A DNA stretch of 64,000 nt from JADJOY01 sp016713535 [NCBI: Deltaproteobacteria bacterium] (GTDB lineage: Bacteria > JADJOY01), in assembly GCA_016713535.1 (NCBI GenBank), contig JADJOY010000013.1, positions 1-64,000 of the forward strand. The letters are read 5' to 3'. The notes below the pieces were generated by a model, which saw nothing but the letters and a program-made list of their open reading frames with translations, ran no database searches and was not told the origin of the DNA. A program made the translations under genes and the position numbers. Positions 29,381-39,850 of the stretch are shown here, piece by piece. Numbering within the stretch: the stretch's first letter is position 1; every line of letters starts with the position of its first letter.

Positions 29381-29658
29381 GCGTGAAACACGCGGAAATC
29401 GCACGCTTCTCGAGAGGCGGCGAGCCGAAATGCGCCCAAGAATTCGGCATTGGTGAAAAAACGGGCAGCGCGCCGCCTAGTCAGCAGCACTCGAGCGCCG
29501 TCCGCGTCAGGCACGCCGCGGGCGAGGAGCCGTCGACTTGCCAGCGACCGGCGATCGGGGGAGAGTGGCGCCCTCGGACCCGGAAGCGGAGCCGATCCAG
29601 CGCTCCACTCGGCGCGTATCGCTCGGCGAGCGCCGCGGTCCCACCCACGAGCCACCGC

Positions 29659-30795
29659 GTGCCGATCGCGATCCCGTTCCACCGCAGCCACCATGGCCCG
29701 CGCGAGGCGGAGGCGGTGCGCGAGGTGATCGCCTCCGGGCACACCGGCGGCGGCGGCGCGGTGGGTGCGAGAGTCGAGAGGGTGCTCCGCGAGCTGCTCG
29801 GAGTCCGCCACGCGCTTCTGACCACGAGCTGCACGCACGCCATGGAGGCGTGCCTGCTCGCGCTCGGCGTCGGGCCGGGCGACGAGGTCATCGTCCCGGG
29901 CTTCCTGTACGTGTCGCTCGCCGCGGCGGTGGCGCGGCAAGGCGCGCGGCCGGTGTTCGTCGACGTCGAGCCCGAGCGGCTCGGGCTCGATCCCGCGGCC
30001 ACCGAAGCCGCGATCGGTCCGCGCACCCGCGCGATCTTCGCCGTCCACTACGGTGGCATGGCGTGCCGCATCGACGCGCTCCTCGCGAGCGGCGCGCGCC
30101 ACCGGATCCCAGTGATCGAGGACGCGGCGCAGGCGTTCCACTCGGCCGCGGCGAACGGACGCGCGCTCGGTTCGCTCGGCCGCGCCGGCTGCATGAGCTT
30201 CCACGAGACCAAGAACGTGAGCGCGGGAGAGGGCGGCGCGCTGTTCACCGACGACGACGCTCTCGCGCGCGCGGCGGAGACCATCCGCGACAAGGGCACC
30301 GACCGGGCCGCGGCCGTGCGCGGCGAGATCGCTCACTACACCTGGGTGAGCCCGGGCTCGAGCTTCACGCTCTCGGAGGTGTTGGCGGCGATCCTCGAGG
30401 TGCAGCTCGGCGCGCGCGACGAGATCCTGCGCGAGCGCGAGCGCGTCGCCGCCGCTTACCGCACGCTGCTGGTACCGCTCGCCGCCCGCCACGAGCTCGA
30501 GCTGGCTCCGGAGCCGGCCCCCGGCGAGCGCTTCAACCGCCACATCGTCCACGTGCTGATTCCGCGCGGCCTCGATCGCGACGCGATCGGACGCGGCATG
30601 CGCGCGCGCGGCGTCCAGGTCACCGCTCACTTCCAGACCCTCCACGACTCGCCGTACATGCGCCAGACCTGGCCCGGCGAGCCGCCGCATCTGCCGGTGA
30701 CCGCCGACACCTGCACCCGACTCCTGCGGCTGCCGATCTATCCGTCGCTCGGCGACGCCGACGTCGAGCGTGTCGTCGCGGCGCTCGCGGCCTAG
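29659..30795 (+). CDS. DegT/DnrJ/EryC1 (WecE-like) sugar aminotransferase
   Basis: A 378-residue PLP enzyme of the DegT family, closest in look to WecE/RffA, dTDP-4-amino-4,6-dideoxygalactose transaminase. It begins VPIAIPFHRSHHGPREAEAV from GTG 29659, the usual family N-terminus; upstream in-frame sequence is not family-like. Visible parts are TTSCTHAMEACLLALGVGPGDEVIVP (starting about 55), VIEDAAQAFHS with PLP Asp155, and FHETKNVSAGEGGA with Schiff-base Lys185. The product would be an amino sugar for surface glycans. Related surface-glycan candidates, the flippase-like and dehydrogenase-like genes, lie about 2-3 kb away on the other side of amtB. Confidence 0.87.
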   Translation: MPIAIPFHRSHHGPREAEAVREVIASGHTGGGGAVGARVERVLRELLGVRHALLTTSCTHAMEACLLALGVGPGDEVIVPGFLYVSLAAAVARQGARPVFVDVEPERLGLDPAATEAAIGPRTRAIFAVHYGGMACRIDALLASGARHRIPVIEDAAQAFHSAAANGRALGSLGRAGCMSFHETKNVSAGEGGALFTDDDALARAAETIRDKGTDRAAAVRGEIAHYTWVSPGSSFTLSEVLAAILEVQLGARDEILRERERVAAAYRTLLVPLAARHELELAPEPAPGERFNRHIVHVLIPRGLDRDAIGRGMRARGVQVTAHFQTLHDSPYMRQTWPGEPPHLPVTADTCTRLLRLPIYPSLGDADVERVVAALAA

Positions 30796-30836
30796 CTCGA
30801 CGACGCGCGCTCGAGCTCCGGACTCCCGAGGCGGCG

Positions 30837-31217
30837 TTGACCGAGGCCAGACCGTCCCGCAACCACACCGTGGCGACGCTCCTGGTGATCGGGGCGGGGC
30901 TCGCGATCCTGGGCCTGATCAACGTGGCGATCGGCCGCGAGAAGGCGGCCGAGCACGGCCGGACGCTGGCTTCGATCGAGGCGCGCGCCGACGACCCCAG
31001 CACCGACGTCACCGCGCGCGATCTCGAGAACGCGCGCGGCAAGCGGGCGTTCTACCTCGGCGTCCAGCAGGCCGGCTGGTGGCTGGTGGCGGGCGGGCTC
31101 GCGCTCACCGGCGTCGCCTGCACCGCGACCTGGTTGGGGGTGCGCTTCGACGCGCGCGTCACGGCGCGTAGCGTCACGCCGCCCGCGAGCGCCGATCGGC
31201 GTTCCACGTTAGGATAA
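30837..31217 (+). CDS. two-helix membrane protein, unknown
   Basis: A 126-residue protein from TTG 30837 (the only sensible start in this frame). Helix one is TLLVIGAGLAILGLINVAIG and helix two is AGWWLVAGGLALTGVACTATW, separated by a charged loop of about 50 residues (EKAAEHGRTLASIEARADDP). It follows the aminotransferase by 41 bases on the same strand. No family recognised; coding potential rests on frame consistency and paired helices. Confidence 0.5.
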   Translation: MTEARPSRNHTVATLLVIGAGLAILGLINVAIGREKAAEHGRTLASIEARADDPSTDVTARDLENARGKRAFYLGVQQAGWWLVAGGLALTGVACTATWLGVRFDARVTARSVTPPASADRRSTLG

Positions 31218-31245
31218 AGGCTCGTCGCACGCGGGCGCCGAACTC

Positions 31246-31401
31246 GTGACCGAGCCGGAACGAACCCTGGTCGAACCCACGCCGGACGCCGCGGCGCGGA
31301 GCCCGGCGCGGCGCCCCTCCCTGGGCGGTCCGGAGCGGCTCGCGCTCGCCATCTACGGCGCTTGCCTGACGCTGGTCCTGGTCCTCTATCACTTCCAGTG
31401 A
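31246..31401 (+). CDS. small single-span membrane protein, unknown
   Basis: A 51-residue protein from GTG 31246 to TGA 31401. It has a charged, proline-rich N-terminal half (VTEPERTLVEPTPDAAARSP) and one C-terminal helix, LALAIYGACLTLVLVLYHFQ. It ends seven bases before the next gene's ATG, which suggests coupling. Too short to assign. Confidence 0.4.
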   Translation: MTEPERTLVEPTPDAAARSPARRPSLGGPERLALAIYGACLTLVLVLYHFQ

Positions 31402-31408
31402 GTGAGCC

Positions 31409-31963
31409 ATGAAGCTCGATGTGTTCGCGGCGCGGCGGCGCAACCAACCCGAGCAGGATCCCCACGGCGGTGCCTCGAAGGAGCGCCGGGACGACGGCGA
31501 GAGCGACGAGCCCAAGTCGTGGGGCGACCGTCTCAAGAAGTTCGCCGAGGTCCTGAACCAGCCGATCGGCCAAGGCGCGAAAGCCGACGAGAAGGCCAGA
31601 GCCAAGGGACGCGAGGGACACGACGGACCGCCCCGCAAGCCGGAGAAGCCGATGTCCTGGGCCGAGGAGATGGGCATGGTGGTCCCCGCCAAGCCCGCCG
31701 ACGCCAAGGCGCGCCAGGAAGCCGACGACGCCATCGCGCAGGGCACCTACCACCTGAAGCGCGGCAATCGCGAGCAGGACGTACGGAAGAAGATCCAGTG
31801 CTTCGAGGAGGCGCTCGCCGACTTCCAGAAGCTCAAGGCGCTGGTGCCGAACGACCCGAGCGTGGCGAAGCAAGTCGAGATGGTCGAGCGCGGACTCACC
31901 GAGCTGCGGGCGGCGTACGAACGCTACCGCGCGGCCAACCCGGAAGGCCCGAGCAAGCCGTGA
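31409..31963 (+). CDS. charged TPR-like protein, unknown
   Basis: A 184-residue, highly charged soluble protein. The first 110 residues are hydrophilic and probably disordered (DEKARAKGREGHDGPPRKPE). The C-terminal part (about 110-175) looks like one or two helix pairs of tetratricopeptide type: ADDAIAQGTYHLKRGNREQD, then IQCFEEALADFQKLKALVPN. A protein-binding role is possible. Part of a run of four small genes on one strand. Confidence 0.5.
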   Translation: MKLDVFAARRRNQPEQDPHGGASKERRDDGESDEPKSWGDRLKKFAEVLNQPIGQGAKADEKARAKGREGHDGPPRKPEKPMSWAEEMGMVVPAKPADAKARQEADDAIAQGTYHLKRGNREQDVRKKIQCFEEALADFQKLKALVPNDPSVAKQVEMVERGLTELRAAYERYRAANPEGPSKP

Positions 31964-32037
31964 CCGGCGCGCGACCGCGCGCGTTCGTTGACTCCGCGCC
32001 GATCGTGACCACGTTTCGCGGCGTGGAGGAACGAGTC

Positions 32038-32307
32038 ATGACGACCTGGACGTACGAACGACGCTCTCTCGGACCGCCCGTCTCGTGGCGAGCCTATCTG
32101 CCCGGCGTGGCGCTGATCTCGTTCGCGATCTTGGTGCTGGTGGTGCCCGAGATCCTCGCGGCGCTGGTCGCGGCGATGCTGTTCACCGCCGGCCTCGCGG
32201 CGCTCGGCCTCGCGTGGAAGCTGCGTCACACCCCCACCTACACGGTGGAGGCCAAGCCGATCGAGCCGCTCGTCGACCCCGTGATCGAGATGTTCCGGCG
32301 GATGTGA
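32038..32307 (+). CDS. small membrane protein, unknown
   Basis: An 89-residue protein from ATG 32038, preceded by GTGGAGGAACGAGTC, a strong ribosome site. Two adjacent helices (VALISFAILVLVVPEILAAL and VAAMLFTAGLAALGLAW) form a hairpin with both termini cytoplasmic. The C-terminus TYTVEAKPIEPLVDPVIEMF is amphipathic. Resembles other short two-helix envelope proteins; function unknown. Confidence 0.6.
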   Translation: MTTWTYERRSLGPPVSWRAYLPGVALISFAILVLVVPEILAALVAAMLFTAGLAALGLAWKLRHTPTYTVEAKPIEPLVDPVIEMFRRM

Positions 32308-32374
32308 GCGCGATCCGGCCGGCGGACGTACGGAACTCGGCCGGATCGGCGAGGTAGCGCCAGCGCCCCTCCCC

Positions 32375-32515
32375 CTGGAGTGCGCCCGCTCCGTCGGGCG
32401 CCAGGAAACGCTGCCGTCCGTGCAGATCGCCGGCGGGCCAGCGAAGCGCCGCGGGGGGGCGGAGCCCCCCGCGCTACGAAAGCCATCGTAGCGACGGGGG
32501 TTCCATCCCCCGTCG
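32375..32515. repeat. dispersed palindromic repeats in a 375-bp gap
   Basis: The gap 32308-32682 holds a copy of the 30-bp element (32375-32404), the hairpin GCGGGGGGGC-gga-GCCCCCCGC (32451-32472) and CGACGGGGG-ttccat-CCCCCGTCG (32492-32515). The last two are the inverted copy of the repeat at 12040-12100. I see no gene here. Confidence 0.7.
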
Positions 32516-32682
32516 CCGGGCATGCGCGGCTTCCGTGAGCGACCCAGATGGAACGGTTCGCAGCCTCGGCGCGCCGCCACGAGCGCAAGCCGAGCACCTC
32601 GGGGGCGGGACCCGCCGGGATTGCGGCGCCGACGGAGCGGCGCCCTCCAGGGGGCGGGGGGCTCGAAAAGACCCCGGGAAAC

Positions 32683-33279
32683 TCAGAACTCGCGGCGGCC
32701 GCTCAGCGCGCGCTCGAGGGTCGCGGCGTCCACGTACTCCAGCTCGCTGCCGAGCGGCACGCCGTGGGCGAGCCGCGTGACCCGGACGTTCTTGTCCTTG
32801 AGCAGCCGCGCCACGTACACGGCGGTGGCCTCGCCACCCACTCCCGTACCCGTCGCGAGGATCGTCTCGGTGACGCCGGTCGCGACCACCCGCGCGACCA
32901 GCGCCTTGATGCGCAGAGCGTCCGGCCCGACGCCGTCGAGTGGCGAGAGCGCCCCACCCAGCACGTGGTAGCGGCCCCGAAAGCCACCCGAGCGCTCGAG
33001 CGCGATCAGGTCACGCGGCTGCTCGACCACGCACAGCACGCGCCCGGCGCGGTTGGGGTCGCGGCAGATCGGGCACTCGGGCTGGTCGGTGTAGAAGCCG
33101 CAGATCGGGCACGGGTGGACCTGCTGGCGCAGCTCGGCGATCGCGCTCGCGAGCGCGACCGGGTCGACGCGCTTCGAGGTGAGGATGTGGAGCGCCAGGC
33201 GTGCCGCGCTCTTCTCGCCGATGCCGGGGAGCTTCTTGAGCTCGCGAACCAGCCGCTCCAGGGCCGCCGGGAGCAGCAC
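32683..33279 (-). CDS. recR: recombination mediator RecR
   Basis: RecR loads RecA at gaps with RecF and RecO. The 198-residue length from GTG 33279 is normal. Parts seen: N-terminal helix-hairpin-helix LVRELKKLPGIGEKSAARLA, the zinc finger CPICGFYTDQPECPIC (two CxxC pairs), and the Toprim domain (VLCVVEQPRDLIALERSGGF, with ATGTGVGGEATAVYVARLL later). Longer in-frame extension upstream would run into the esterase gene. RecR begins just past the esterase stop. dnaX and ybaB, frequent recR neighbours, are absent. Confidence 0.95.
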   Translation of the reverse strand: MLLPAALERLVRELKKLPGIGEKSAARLALHILTSKRVDPVALASAIAELRQQVHPCPICGFYTDQPECPICRDPNRAGRVLCVVEQPRDLIALERSGGFRGRYHVLGGALSPLDGVGPDALRIKALVARVVATGVTETILATGTGVGGEATAVYVARLLKDKNVRVTRLAHGVPLGSELEYVDAATLERALSGRREF

Positions 33280-33281
33280 GG

Positions 33282-35324
33282 TCAGGCGCTCTCCCGCGCG
33301 CCGCGAGTGGCCGACTCGCCACGCCGGCGACGGCGCAGCTCGCCCACCATCAGCGCCACCGCCAGCGCGGGAAGCGCGGCGCCGGACGCCTGCGCCCGGC
33401 CACCCGCGCCGACCTGCGCGGCGCACGAGTTCGGATCACAGTCGTTGCCGAGCCCGTCGCCGTCGGTGTCGACCTGGGACGGATTCGCGAGGGCGACGCA
33501 GTTGTCGCAGACGTCGCCCACCTTGTCGCCGTCACCATCGGTCTGGCTGGAGTTCGAGGCGCCGGGGCAGTTGTCGCAGACGTCGCCATCACCGTCGCCG
33601 TCGCCGTCCGCCTGATTGGTGTTCGCGACGGTCTTGCAGTTGTCGCACTTGTCGCCGATGTCGTCGCCGTCGGCGTCCGCCTGGTTGGCGTTGGCCACCG
33701 TCGGGCAGTTGTCGCTCGCGTCCGGGACGCCGTCGTTGTCGGTGTCCTTCTGGAGCAGACCCGAGGACACCCAGCGGCTGTAGATGGTGTTCGCCATCAG
33801 GTTGTAGCCAGCGCAGTTGGGGTGGTTCCAGTGCGCCTCGCTCGACGCGATCAGCGCCGTGGCCCAGTTCGCCTGCGCCGTGAAGTCGCCCCACACGTTC
33901 GCGTAAGGAACCAGCCAGGTGTTGGCGATGTTCGCGTAGTAAGCGTTGGGAGGATTGAAGCCCTTCATCCAGTTGTACTGGTCGGCGCGCTGGGTGTTGG
34001 ACACCGGCGAGTTGGTGCTGAGCAGCACCTTGGCGCCGAGGGTGCGCGCGTAGCCCACCATGGTGGAGAGGTCGTTCGACCACGCCGCGTACGACGTGTT
34101 GGTGAAGTAGTTGTTCTGCCCCTCCAGGATCATGACGTAAGACGGCAGCACCGAGTTGAAGGCCGACGAGAAGCGGCTCGCGCCCTCCGCCGACGTCTCG
34201 CCGGGAAACGCGAGGTTGCGCATGTCGAACGCACGCTGGTAGGTGGCCTCGATGAGCGGATCGAGACGCTTCGGATAGCCGGCGGGGTGAGCCGGGTAAT
34301 CCCACGCGTTGCACTCGTCGTAGTAGCCCCAGGTGGTGCTGTCGCCGAACGCCATCATGCGATCGGCGACCAGCGCCGTGGACGGGCGGCCGTCGAGCGG
34401 GCGCAGGTCGGCTCCCGCGAGCGAGCGGGCCCACACCGCGCCGCCCACCGCCGAGACGGCCGCGGCGAGGCGGCCGTCGAGCGAGGTCCCCGCGGTGGCG
34501 AGGTCGTCGGCGGCGAGCACCGGGTCGGCGAGGCGCCGACCCGTGACGTCATAGGCGCCGATCGTTCCGCCATCGCGGATCACCAGCGTCGCCGCGTCGC
34601 CGCGCGCGTTGCCGCTCACCAGGTCCGGATGGATGCCGGGGGCCACGTCCTGGGGGGCCTCGATCGCGGTGCAGGCCGCGTCCGCGCAGCGCGCCAGCTC
34701 GACCACGTAGCGCAGCGGATCACCACGCATCCACGCGAGCACCGGCTGCCCGCGATCGAAGCCGATCGAGGGATGGTTGCGCAGCTTGCGGTCGCCGTAC
34801 GGCACGTCGCGCGGGACCACGTCCGCGTCGCGCGCGAGCCGATCGAGGACCGCGATCACGACGTGCTCGACCGGCGTCTTCCCCGTCGACCACGCGGCGA
34901 GGATCGTGCCGTCGGCGCCGATCGCGACGTCGGGCGAATAGCCGAGGTCGCCACCACCCACCGCGCTCGCGCCGACCACGCGCCCATCGGCTCCGAGCAC
35001 CGCGTGCCAGATCGTCGAGACACCGTTCACGCGCCGGCCGAACACCACGTGCACCGAGCCGTCGGCGGCCAGCGCCAGGCTGGGATGGAGGTCGTCGGCC
35101 GCCGCCGGCGCGGGCAGCCGCACCTCGGCACCGCTCGGCGCTCGCACCGCGATCCGCGCCCGCCCGTTCACCTCGACCAGCCGCGCCACCCAGCGCGGCC
35201 GCGACGCGGCCCACGCCGGGCTCGCCCACGCGAACAACACGGCCGCGACCGCGACCAGCCACAGCTCGACGCGCACCCGCCCGCGCCGAGGTTCGAATGG
35301 AGAGGGGACTCGATCGACGGCCAT
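33282..35324 (-). CDS. secreted SGNH/GDSL esterase with thrombospondin type 3 repeats
   Basis: A 680-residue exported protein. After a signal segment ([20 protein letters not shown]) come about 250 residues of beta-propeller-like repeats. A SGNH hydrolase domain (about 340-570) follows, with nucleophile motif [11 protein letters not shown], oxyanion Asn in LEGQNNYF and the His block [11 protein letters not shown]. Four or five thrombospondin type 3 repeats ([28 protein letters not shown] and so on) bind calcium. The end is a hydrophobic stretch plus Arg cluster ([20 protein letters not shown]), a tripartite C-terminal sorting tail like MYXO-CTERM or PEP-CTERM types. Substrate unknown; likely cell-surface ester or glycan hydrolysis. 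Confidence 0.85.
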   Translation of the reverse strand: MAVDRVPSPFEPRRGRVRVELWLVAVAAVLFAWASPAWAASRPRWVARLVEVNGRARIAVRAPSGAEVRLPAPAAADDLHPSLALAADGSVHVVFGRRVNGVSTIWHAVLGADGRVVGASAVGGGDLGYSPDVAIGADGTILAAWSTGKTPVEHVVIAVLDRLARDADVVPRDVPYGDRKLRNHPSIGFDRGQPVLAWMRGDPLRYVVELARCADAACTAIEAPQDVAPGIHPDLVSGNARGDAATLVIRDGGTIGAYDVTGRRLADPVLAADDLATAGTSLDGRLAAAVSAVGGAVWARSLAGADLRPLDGRPSTALVADRMMAFGDSTTWGYYDECNAWDYPAHPAGYPKRLDPLIEATYQRAFDMRNLAFPGETSAEGASRFSSAFNSVLPSYVMILEGQNNYFTNTSYAAWSNDLSTMVGYARTLGAKVLLSTNSPVSNTQRADQYNWMKGFNPPNAYYANIANTWLVPYANVWGDFTAQANWATALIASSEAHWNHPNCAGYNLMANTIYSRWVSSGLLQKDTDNDGVPDASDNCPTVANANQADADGDDIGDKCDNCKTVANTNQADGDGDGDGDVCDNCPGASNSSQTDGDGDKVGDVCDNCVALANPSQVDTDGDGLGNDCDPNSCAAQVGAGGRAQASGAALPALAVALMVGELRRRRRGESATRGARESA

Positions 35325-35395
35325 GGTTCGACCCGACTCTTTCACGTCGCGATTTATCGCGGGGGAATTCAGGGAGGGACGAAAATTAACCGGGC

Positions 35396-36301
35396 CTACG
35401 ACCCCACGTCGAGATCGACGTCCGGCACCATGTCCAGGAAGCGAGCGCGGGCGGCTCGATCGATCGCCTCCGCGCGCAGCACCTCCTCGGCGGCGCGCAG
35501 GTACTCGAGGGTGAGCGCGGTGGCGCGGTCGACCTGCCCCGCGAGGTCGGTGTCGGTGTAGTACCGACGCCTGAGCGCCGCTGCGTCGGCGAGCGCCGCC
35601 ACTCCCTCCCGCCAGCCTTGCTTCCCCGAGAGCAACACCCCGTACCAGCTCGTCCAGCGCAGCCAAGCGTCGAGGGTCGCGCGTGACGGCGCGTGCGCGT
35701 GGACCTCGACGACCGCGCTCTCGATCACGCTGGCGAGCTCGGCCGGCACCCGCGCCGCCCACAGGGAAGCGCCGGGAAACGACGACGTCACGTCACGCGG
35801 ATAAGCGGTGCCCATGATGTCGTGACCGAGACGCTCCTGGTGGAAGAAGAGGCTCTGGTACTTCTCCGCCTCGGTGTGGTGCGACTCGAACCAGCCGCCG
35901 CTGCGCGCGAGCTCCTCGCGGACGTGGCGCTGCACGATCGGGTGGATCAGCCGGTCCATCGCGTGGTGCGAGAGGTAGCCGCCCAGGAACGCGATCGCCG
36001 CGGCGCCATCGTCGCGAGCATCCAGGTGACGTCGCCGCACCGCCTCCACGAGCGCGAGCGCGAACCGGCCGACGCCGCGGGTGTGGAACACGTGCCCCCA
36101 CGGATCGGAGAGCGACACCCGTCCCCTGAAGTGGCGCGCGATCTGGAGCGGGAAAGCGGTGAAGTACGGCAGGTCGACGAACACCGCGCCGAACCGCCGG
36201 GCACCGGGCGCGCGGGTGAACGCGGCGGCGAAGCCCGCGGGCACGCCGGCGCGGGAGGCGCACTCGTCGGACGCCGTCGCGTGGAGCAGGAAGGCCGGCA
36301 T
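35396..36301 (-). CDS. zinc-dependent phospholipase C-like protein
   Basis: A 301-residue all-helical protein resembling the Zn_dep_PLPC family (S1/P1 nuclease and bacterial PLC fold). Candidate zinc ligands are His7 in [13 protein letters not shown], the pair in [17 protein letters not shown] (about 110-126) and His-rich [19 protein letters not shown]. No signal peptide is present, so it may be cytoplasmic, unlike secreted PLC toxins. Start ATG 36301, which fits the family's common short N-terminus. Confidence 0.7.
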   Translation of the reverse strand: MPAFLLHATASDECASRAGVPAGFAAAFTRAPGARRFGAVFVDLPYFTAFPLQIARHFRGRVSLSDPWGHVFHTRGVGRFALALVEAVRRRHLDARDDGAAAIAFLGGYLSHHAMDRLIHPIVQRHVREELARSGGWFESHHTEAEKYQSLFFHQERLGHDIMGTAYPRDVTSSFPGASLWAARVPAELASVIESAVVEVHAHAPSRATLDAWLRWTSWYGVLLSGKQGWREGVAALADAAALRRRYYTDTDLAGQVDRATALTLEYLRAAEEVLRAEAIDRAARARFLDMVPDVDLDVGS

Positions 36302-36437
36302 ACGCCCCAAGCTACCCGCTCGGCCGGGGGCAAGCCACGGCCAGCCGGCTCGCTCCGGCGCGCCCGACCGCCCCCGACCTCGACGAGATCCCGGCCCCGC
36401 GCCATGCTCGCGCGGCCTGTCGCACCGAGGATGACTC

Positions 36438-38214
36438 GTGACTCGACGCCCGCTCTCACCGCGCCTGGTGCTCGCGCTTTCCGCGCTCGCGCTCGCCGCG
36501 CCCGTGCTCGCCCAGCAACCGACTGGCGAGCAGCTCGTTCCGCCCGGCTTGCTCGCCGGCACACCCTTCCACGTCGACGAGATGGAGCGCGAGTCGCTCG
36601 CCGAGATCGAGGGCAGCCCGATCGTGCTGCGCGAGGCGCTCGCCACTTCGCTGGCGCGCAACCCCGTCATCCGCGAGCAGCTCCTCGGACCGGTCGTCAG
36701 CGAGGCCGAGCTCGAGGCGCGCAAGGGCGTCTACGCGCTCAGCTTCTTCGCCGACGCGGCGGCCGCGCAGAGCGTCACGCCGCAGGCGTCCGCGCTCGCC
36801 GGCGCGGAGGACATCGACCTGCGAACCCAGCGCTTCGGCGCCGGGCTCGAGCAGCCGATCGAGGCCAGCGGCGGCAGCGTGCGCCTCGGCATCGAGAACC
36901 AGATCGAGCAGACCAACTCGGCGTACGCGTCGCTCTCGCCGTCCTACGTGCCGACGCTGACCCTCGAGCTCAAGCAGCCGCTGCTGCGCGGCCTGCTCCT
37001 CGACCGCAGCCGCGCCCAGATCCAGCTCGCCGAGATCGACCGCACCCAGTCGGGGCTCGCCCTCACCCAGACCGTGCGCGACGTGGTGCGGGTCGTGGAG
37101 CAGGACTACTGGGAGCTCCACCACGCGATGCAGATCGTGCGCATCAACCGGCTCGCCCTCGAGCTCGGCAAGGCGCTGCTCGGCAACGACCGCCGCCGCT
37201 TCGAGGTGGGCGTGCTGCCCAAGCCCGACCTCCTCGACGACGAGGCCTCGGTGGCGCGCCTCGAGGACGACCTCGTCCGCACCCGCTCGGCGCTGCGCGC
37301 CGCCAGCGACGCGCTCCGCCGCGACCTCGGGCTGCCGCTCGCTGGACCCGGCTTGCTCGCGGCCGACCAGCCCACCGCGGACGTCCCGGACGTCGGGCCG
37401 GTGGACACGCTGGTGGCACGGGCTCTCGCCGAGCGCGAGGAGCTCAAGCGCGGCACCAACGTGATCGCGCAGCGCTCGATCGAGGCCGAGGCCGCCGAGA
37501 ACGATCGGCTGCCGGCGCTCGACGTGGTCGCGGGGGCGGGGCTCACCGGCCTCGCCGGGAGCGGCCGCCCCACGAGCTTCGGCGGCGAGATCTTCGAGTC
37601 GCCCTTCACGGGCAGCTTCCCCGACTCCTACGACAGCCTCGCCACCGGCGACTACTACGACTGGAGCGTGGGCTTGCAGCTCCGCGTGCCGCTCACCAGC
37701 GACACCGCCGACTACGAGGCCCAGGTCGCGAGCGTGAACCGCCGTATCGCCGAGCGCTCGCTCACCCGCACGCAGCAGGACGTGGAGCTCGAGGTGCGCC
37801 GCGCCCACGACGACGCCGCCACCGCCGCGGCCCGCATCGAGACCAGCACCACGGCCTTCCTGCGCGCGCGCGACAACCTCGAGTCGGAGGCCAAGCGCTA
37901 CACCCTGGGCGCGAGCCGCACCGACGACGTGATCCGCAAGATCGAGGCGTACGCACGCGCGCTCGCGACCGTGAGCCGCGCGCGCGCCGACCACCGCATC
38001 GCCATCGCCGCGGTGGAGCGCCTCCGCGTCCAACCTGGAGCGGGCGGGCATCCTCGTGCCGACCGGTGACGAGGCCGGCCGGCCCACACCCGAGGACGTG
38101 GGCGCGGGCAAGGCAGAACCTCCCGAGCCGCGGCTGGTGGGCGGCGGCGCCGCGGGCCCCACCGCCACCCCCGGCTCCGGCGCGCCGGTCGCTTCGCCCG
38201 TGCCGGCGCCGTGA
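36438..38214 (+). CDS. TolC-family outer-membrane efflux protein, frameshift near the end
   Basis: From GTG 36438 a signal peptide (LVLALSALALAAPVLAQ) leads into two long coiled-coil halves of the TolC type: LREALATSLARNPVIREQLL, then an aromatic-rich strand region (YVPTLTLELKQPLLRGL), and repeated heptad helices (LVRTRSALRAASDALRRDLG). As sequenced the frame goes astray near 38030. One base removed from a CC run gives NLERAGILVPTGDEAGRPTP and ends at 38214, overlapping the next gene's GTG start by four bases, which supports the correction (about 591 residues). The proline-rich tail is probably periplasmic. No RND or MFP partner is adjacent. Confidence 0.85.
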
Positions 38215-38890
38215 GCGACACCGTCGACCCGTTCGCGCGTGACGAGACCCGCGCGGCGGCGCGCGCGCGGGTGGCCGCGGCGGCGATCCCGCGCGGCTAC
38301 TCCGGCGCCCTCCACGTCGTCTACTTCAACGCCTTGGCACTCACGGTGATCGGCTACGCGGTCGCCGGTCTCGATCGGCCACGCGCCTTCGAGGTCGCGC
38401 TCGCGCCGCTCTTCGTGGTGTTCGCGAACGCCTTCGAGTGGTGGATCCATCGCGGCCCGATGCACCACCCGGTCAAGGGGCTGCGTGAGCTCTACGACCG
38501 CCACACCCTCTCGCACCACGTCTACTTCACCGATCGCGACATGGAGATCGAGAGCGCGCGCGAGCTCAAGCTGGTGCTCTTCCCGCCGTTCGCGCTGCCC
38601 TTCTTCATCGTGCTGACCTCCCCGCTGCCGATCGCCGCGGGACTCCTGATCTCGGCCAACGCGGCGCGGATCTTCTTCGCGTCGGCGATCGGCTACTACC
38701 TCGTCTACGAGTGGATGCACCTCCTCCACCACCTGCCGAAGGCGAGCTGGATCGGGCGCACGCTCTTCGTGACCGCGGCTCGTGACCACCACACCCGCCA
38801 TCACGACCGCGCCTCATGACGCGCGGCAACTTCAACGTGTCGTTCCCGCTCTGGGACCGGGTGCGCGGCACCGTGCTCGGCGACGCCTGA
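38211..38890 (+). CDS. fatty-acid hydroxylase-superfamily membrane protein, frameshift near the end
   Basis: Di-iron membrane hydroxylase/desaturase type. The His clusters are in family order: HRGPMHH (about 79-85), HTLSHH (about 97-102), HLLHHLP and HHTRHHDRA. Four hydrophobic stretches lie between them. As sequenced it stops at 38819, but one base restored near 38812 extends it with LMTRGNFNVSFPLWDRVRGT, the usual C-terminal end, to a stop at 38890 (about 226 residues). It overlaps TolC by four bases. Such enzymes modify sterols, carotenoids or lipid chains; substrate unknown. Confidence 0.78.
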
Positions 38891-38903
38891 GCCGCTTTCG
38901 TCG

Positions 38904-39776
38904 GTGAGCGCGCCGCCGATCCGCATCCGCATCACCGCCGACGACCTCGGCTGGTCGCCCGAGGTGAACGAGGGGATCGCACGTGCAGTGCGAGCCGGGA
39001 CGCTCTCCGCGGTGAGCGTGCTGGCGACCGGGCCGGCGTTCGAGTCGGGTGTGGGCTTGCTGCGCGAGGCGCTCGCCGGGCGCCCGCCGGGCTCGGTGTC
39101 GGTCGGCCTCCACCTCGACCTCACCGACTTCCGCGCGGTCGCGGAGCCGGCGGCGATCCCGTCGCTGGTCGACGGCGAGGGGCGCTTCCGGCGCCGCTCG
39201 CGACCGCTGATGGTGGCGCTGCTCACGGGTGCCGCCCGGGTCGAGCACGTGGCGCTCGAGCTCGCGGCGCAGCTCGGGCGGCTGCGCGCGGCCGGCCTCG
39301 CGATCGGGCACCTCGACGGCCACCGCCACGCGCACCTGTTCCCGGGCCTCTCCGGGGTCGTCGCGGGCGCCGCACGCGAGCTCGCGTTCGTGCGCACGAT
39401 GCCGCTCCGCGACCCGCGCCCGATCGCGCCCGCGGCCTTGCCCGAGCGAGTCGCGCTCGCGCTCCTGTCGGCGCGGCTGGTGCGCGCGCTCGGCGCGCGG
39501 TTCGGCGCGCGGCCCAGCGACGCGATCGCCGGCCTCGCCGAGGGGCGCACCCTCGAGAGCGACTGGATCGCGCGAACGGTGCGCGCCGCGCGCCCGGGCC
39601 TCACCGAGATCGTGACCCACCCGGGCGTCGCGGACTCGGGGACCGTCGGGCGCTCCCGCGGCCACGATCGCTCGCTCGATCTCGCCGCCCTCACCTCACC
39701 CGACCTCGCGGACGCGCTCGCGGAGCGAGGTGTGGAGCTGGTGCGCGGCGACGATCACCGCGGTTGCGCGTCGTGA
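38904..39776 (+). CDS. YdjC/ChbG-family carbohydrate deacetylase
   Basis: A 290-residue polysaccharide-deacetylase-like TIM barrel. The metal/catalytic motifs are ITADDLGWSPEVNEGI (Asp pair, about 9-24), VGLHLDLTD, GHLDGHRHAHLFPGL (His ligands, about 134-148) and EIVTHPGV. The E. coli homologue deacetylates chitobiose; bacterial relatives also act in hopanoid and lipid A-type pathways. Start GTG 38904 is 13 bases after the preceding gene. With the hydroxylase and TolC genes it may form an envelope-lipid operon (inference). Confidence 0.85.
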   Translation: MSAPPIRIRITADDLGWSPEVNEGIARAVRAGTLSAVSVLATGPAFESGVGLLREALAGRPPGSVSVGLHLDLTDFRAVAEPAAIPSLVDGEGRFRRRSRPLMVALLTGAARVEHVALELAAQLGRLRAAGLAIGHLDGHRHAHLFPGLSGVVAGAARELAFVRTMPLRDPRPIAPAALPERVALALLSARLVRALGARFGARPSDAIAGLAEGRTLESDWIARTVRAARPGLTEIVTHPGVADSGTVGRSRGHDRSLDLAALTSPDLADALAERGVELVRGDDHRGCAS

Positions 39777-39850
39777 CGGACGAGCGGGTATTCTCCGCGC
39801 CATCGCCCGACCCGGCCGAGCGGCGACCGCGAGACTGACCCCGAGCACCG

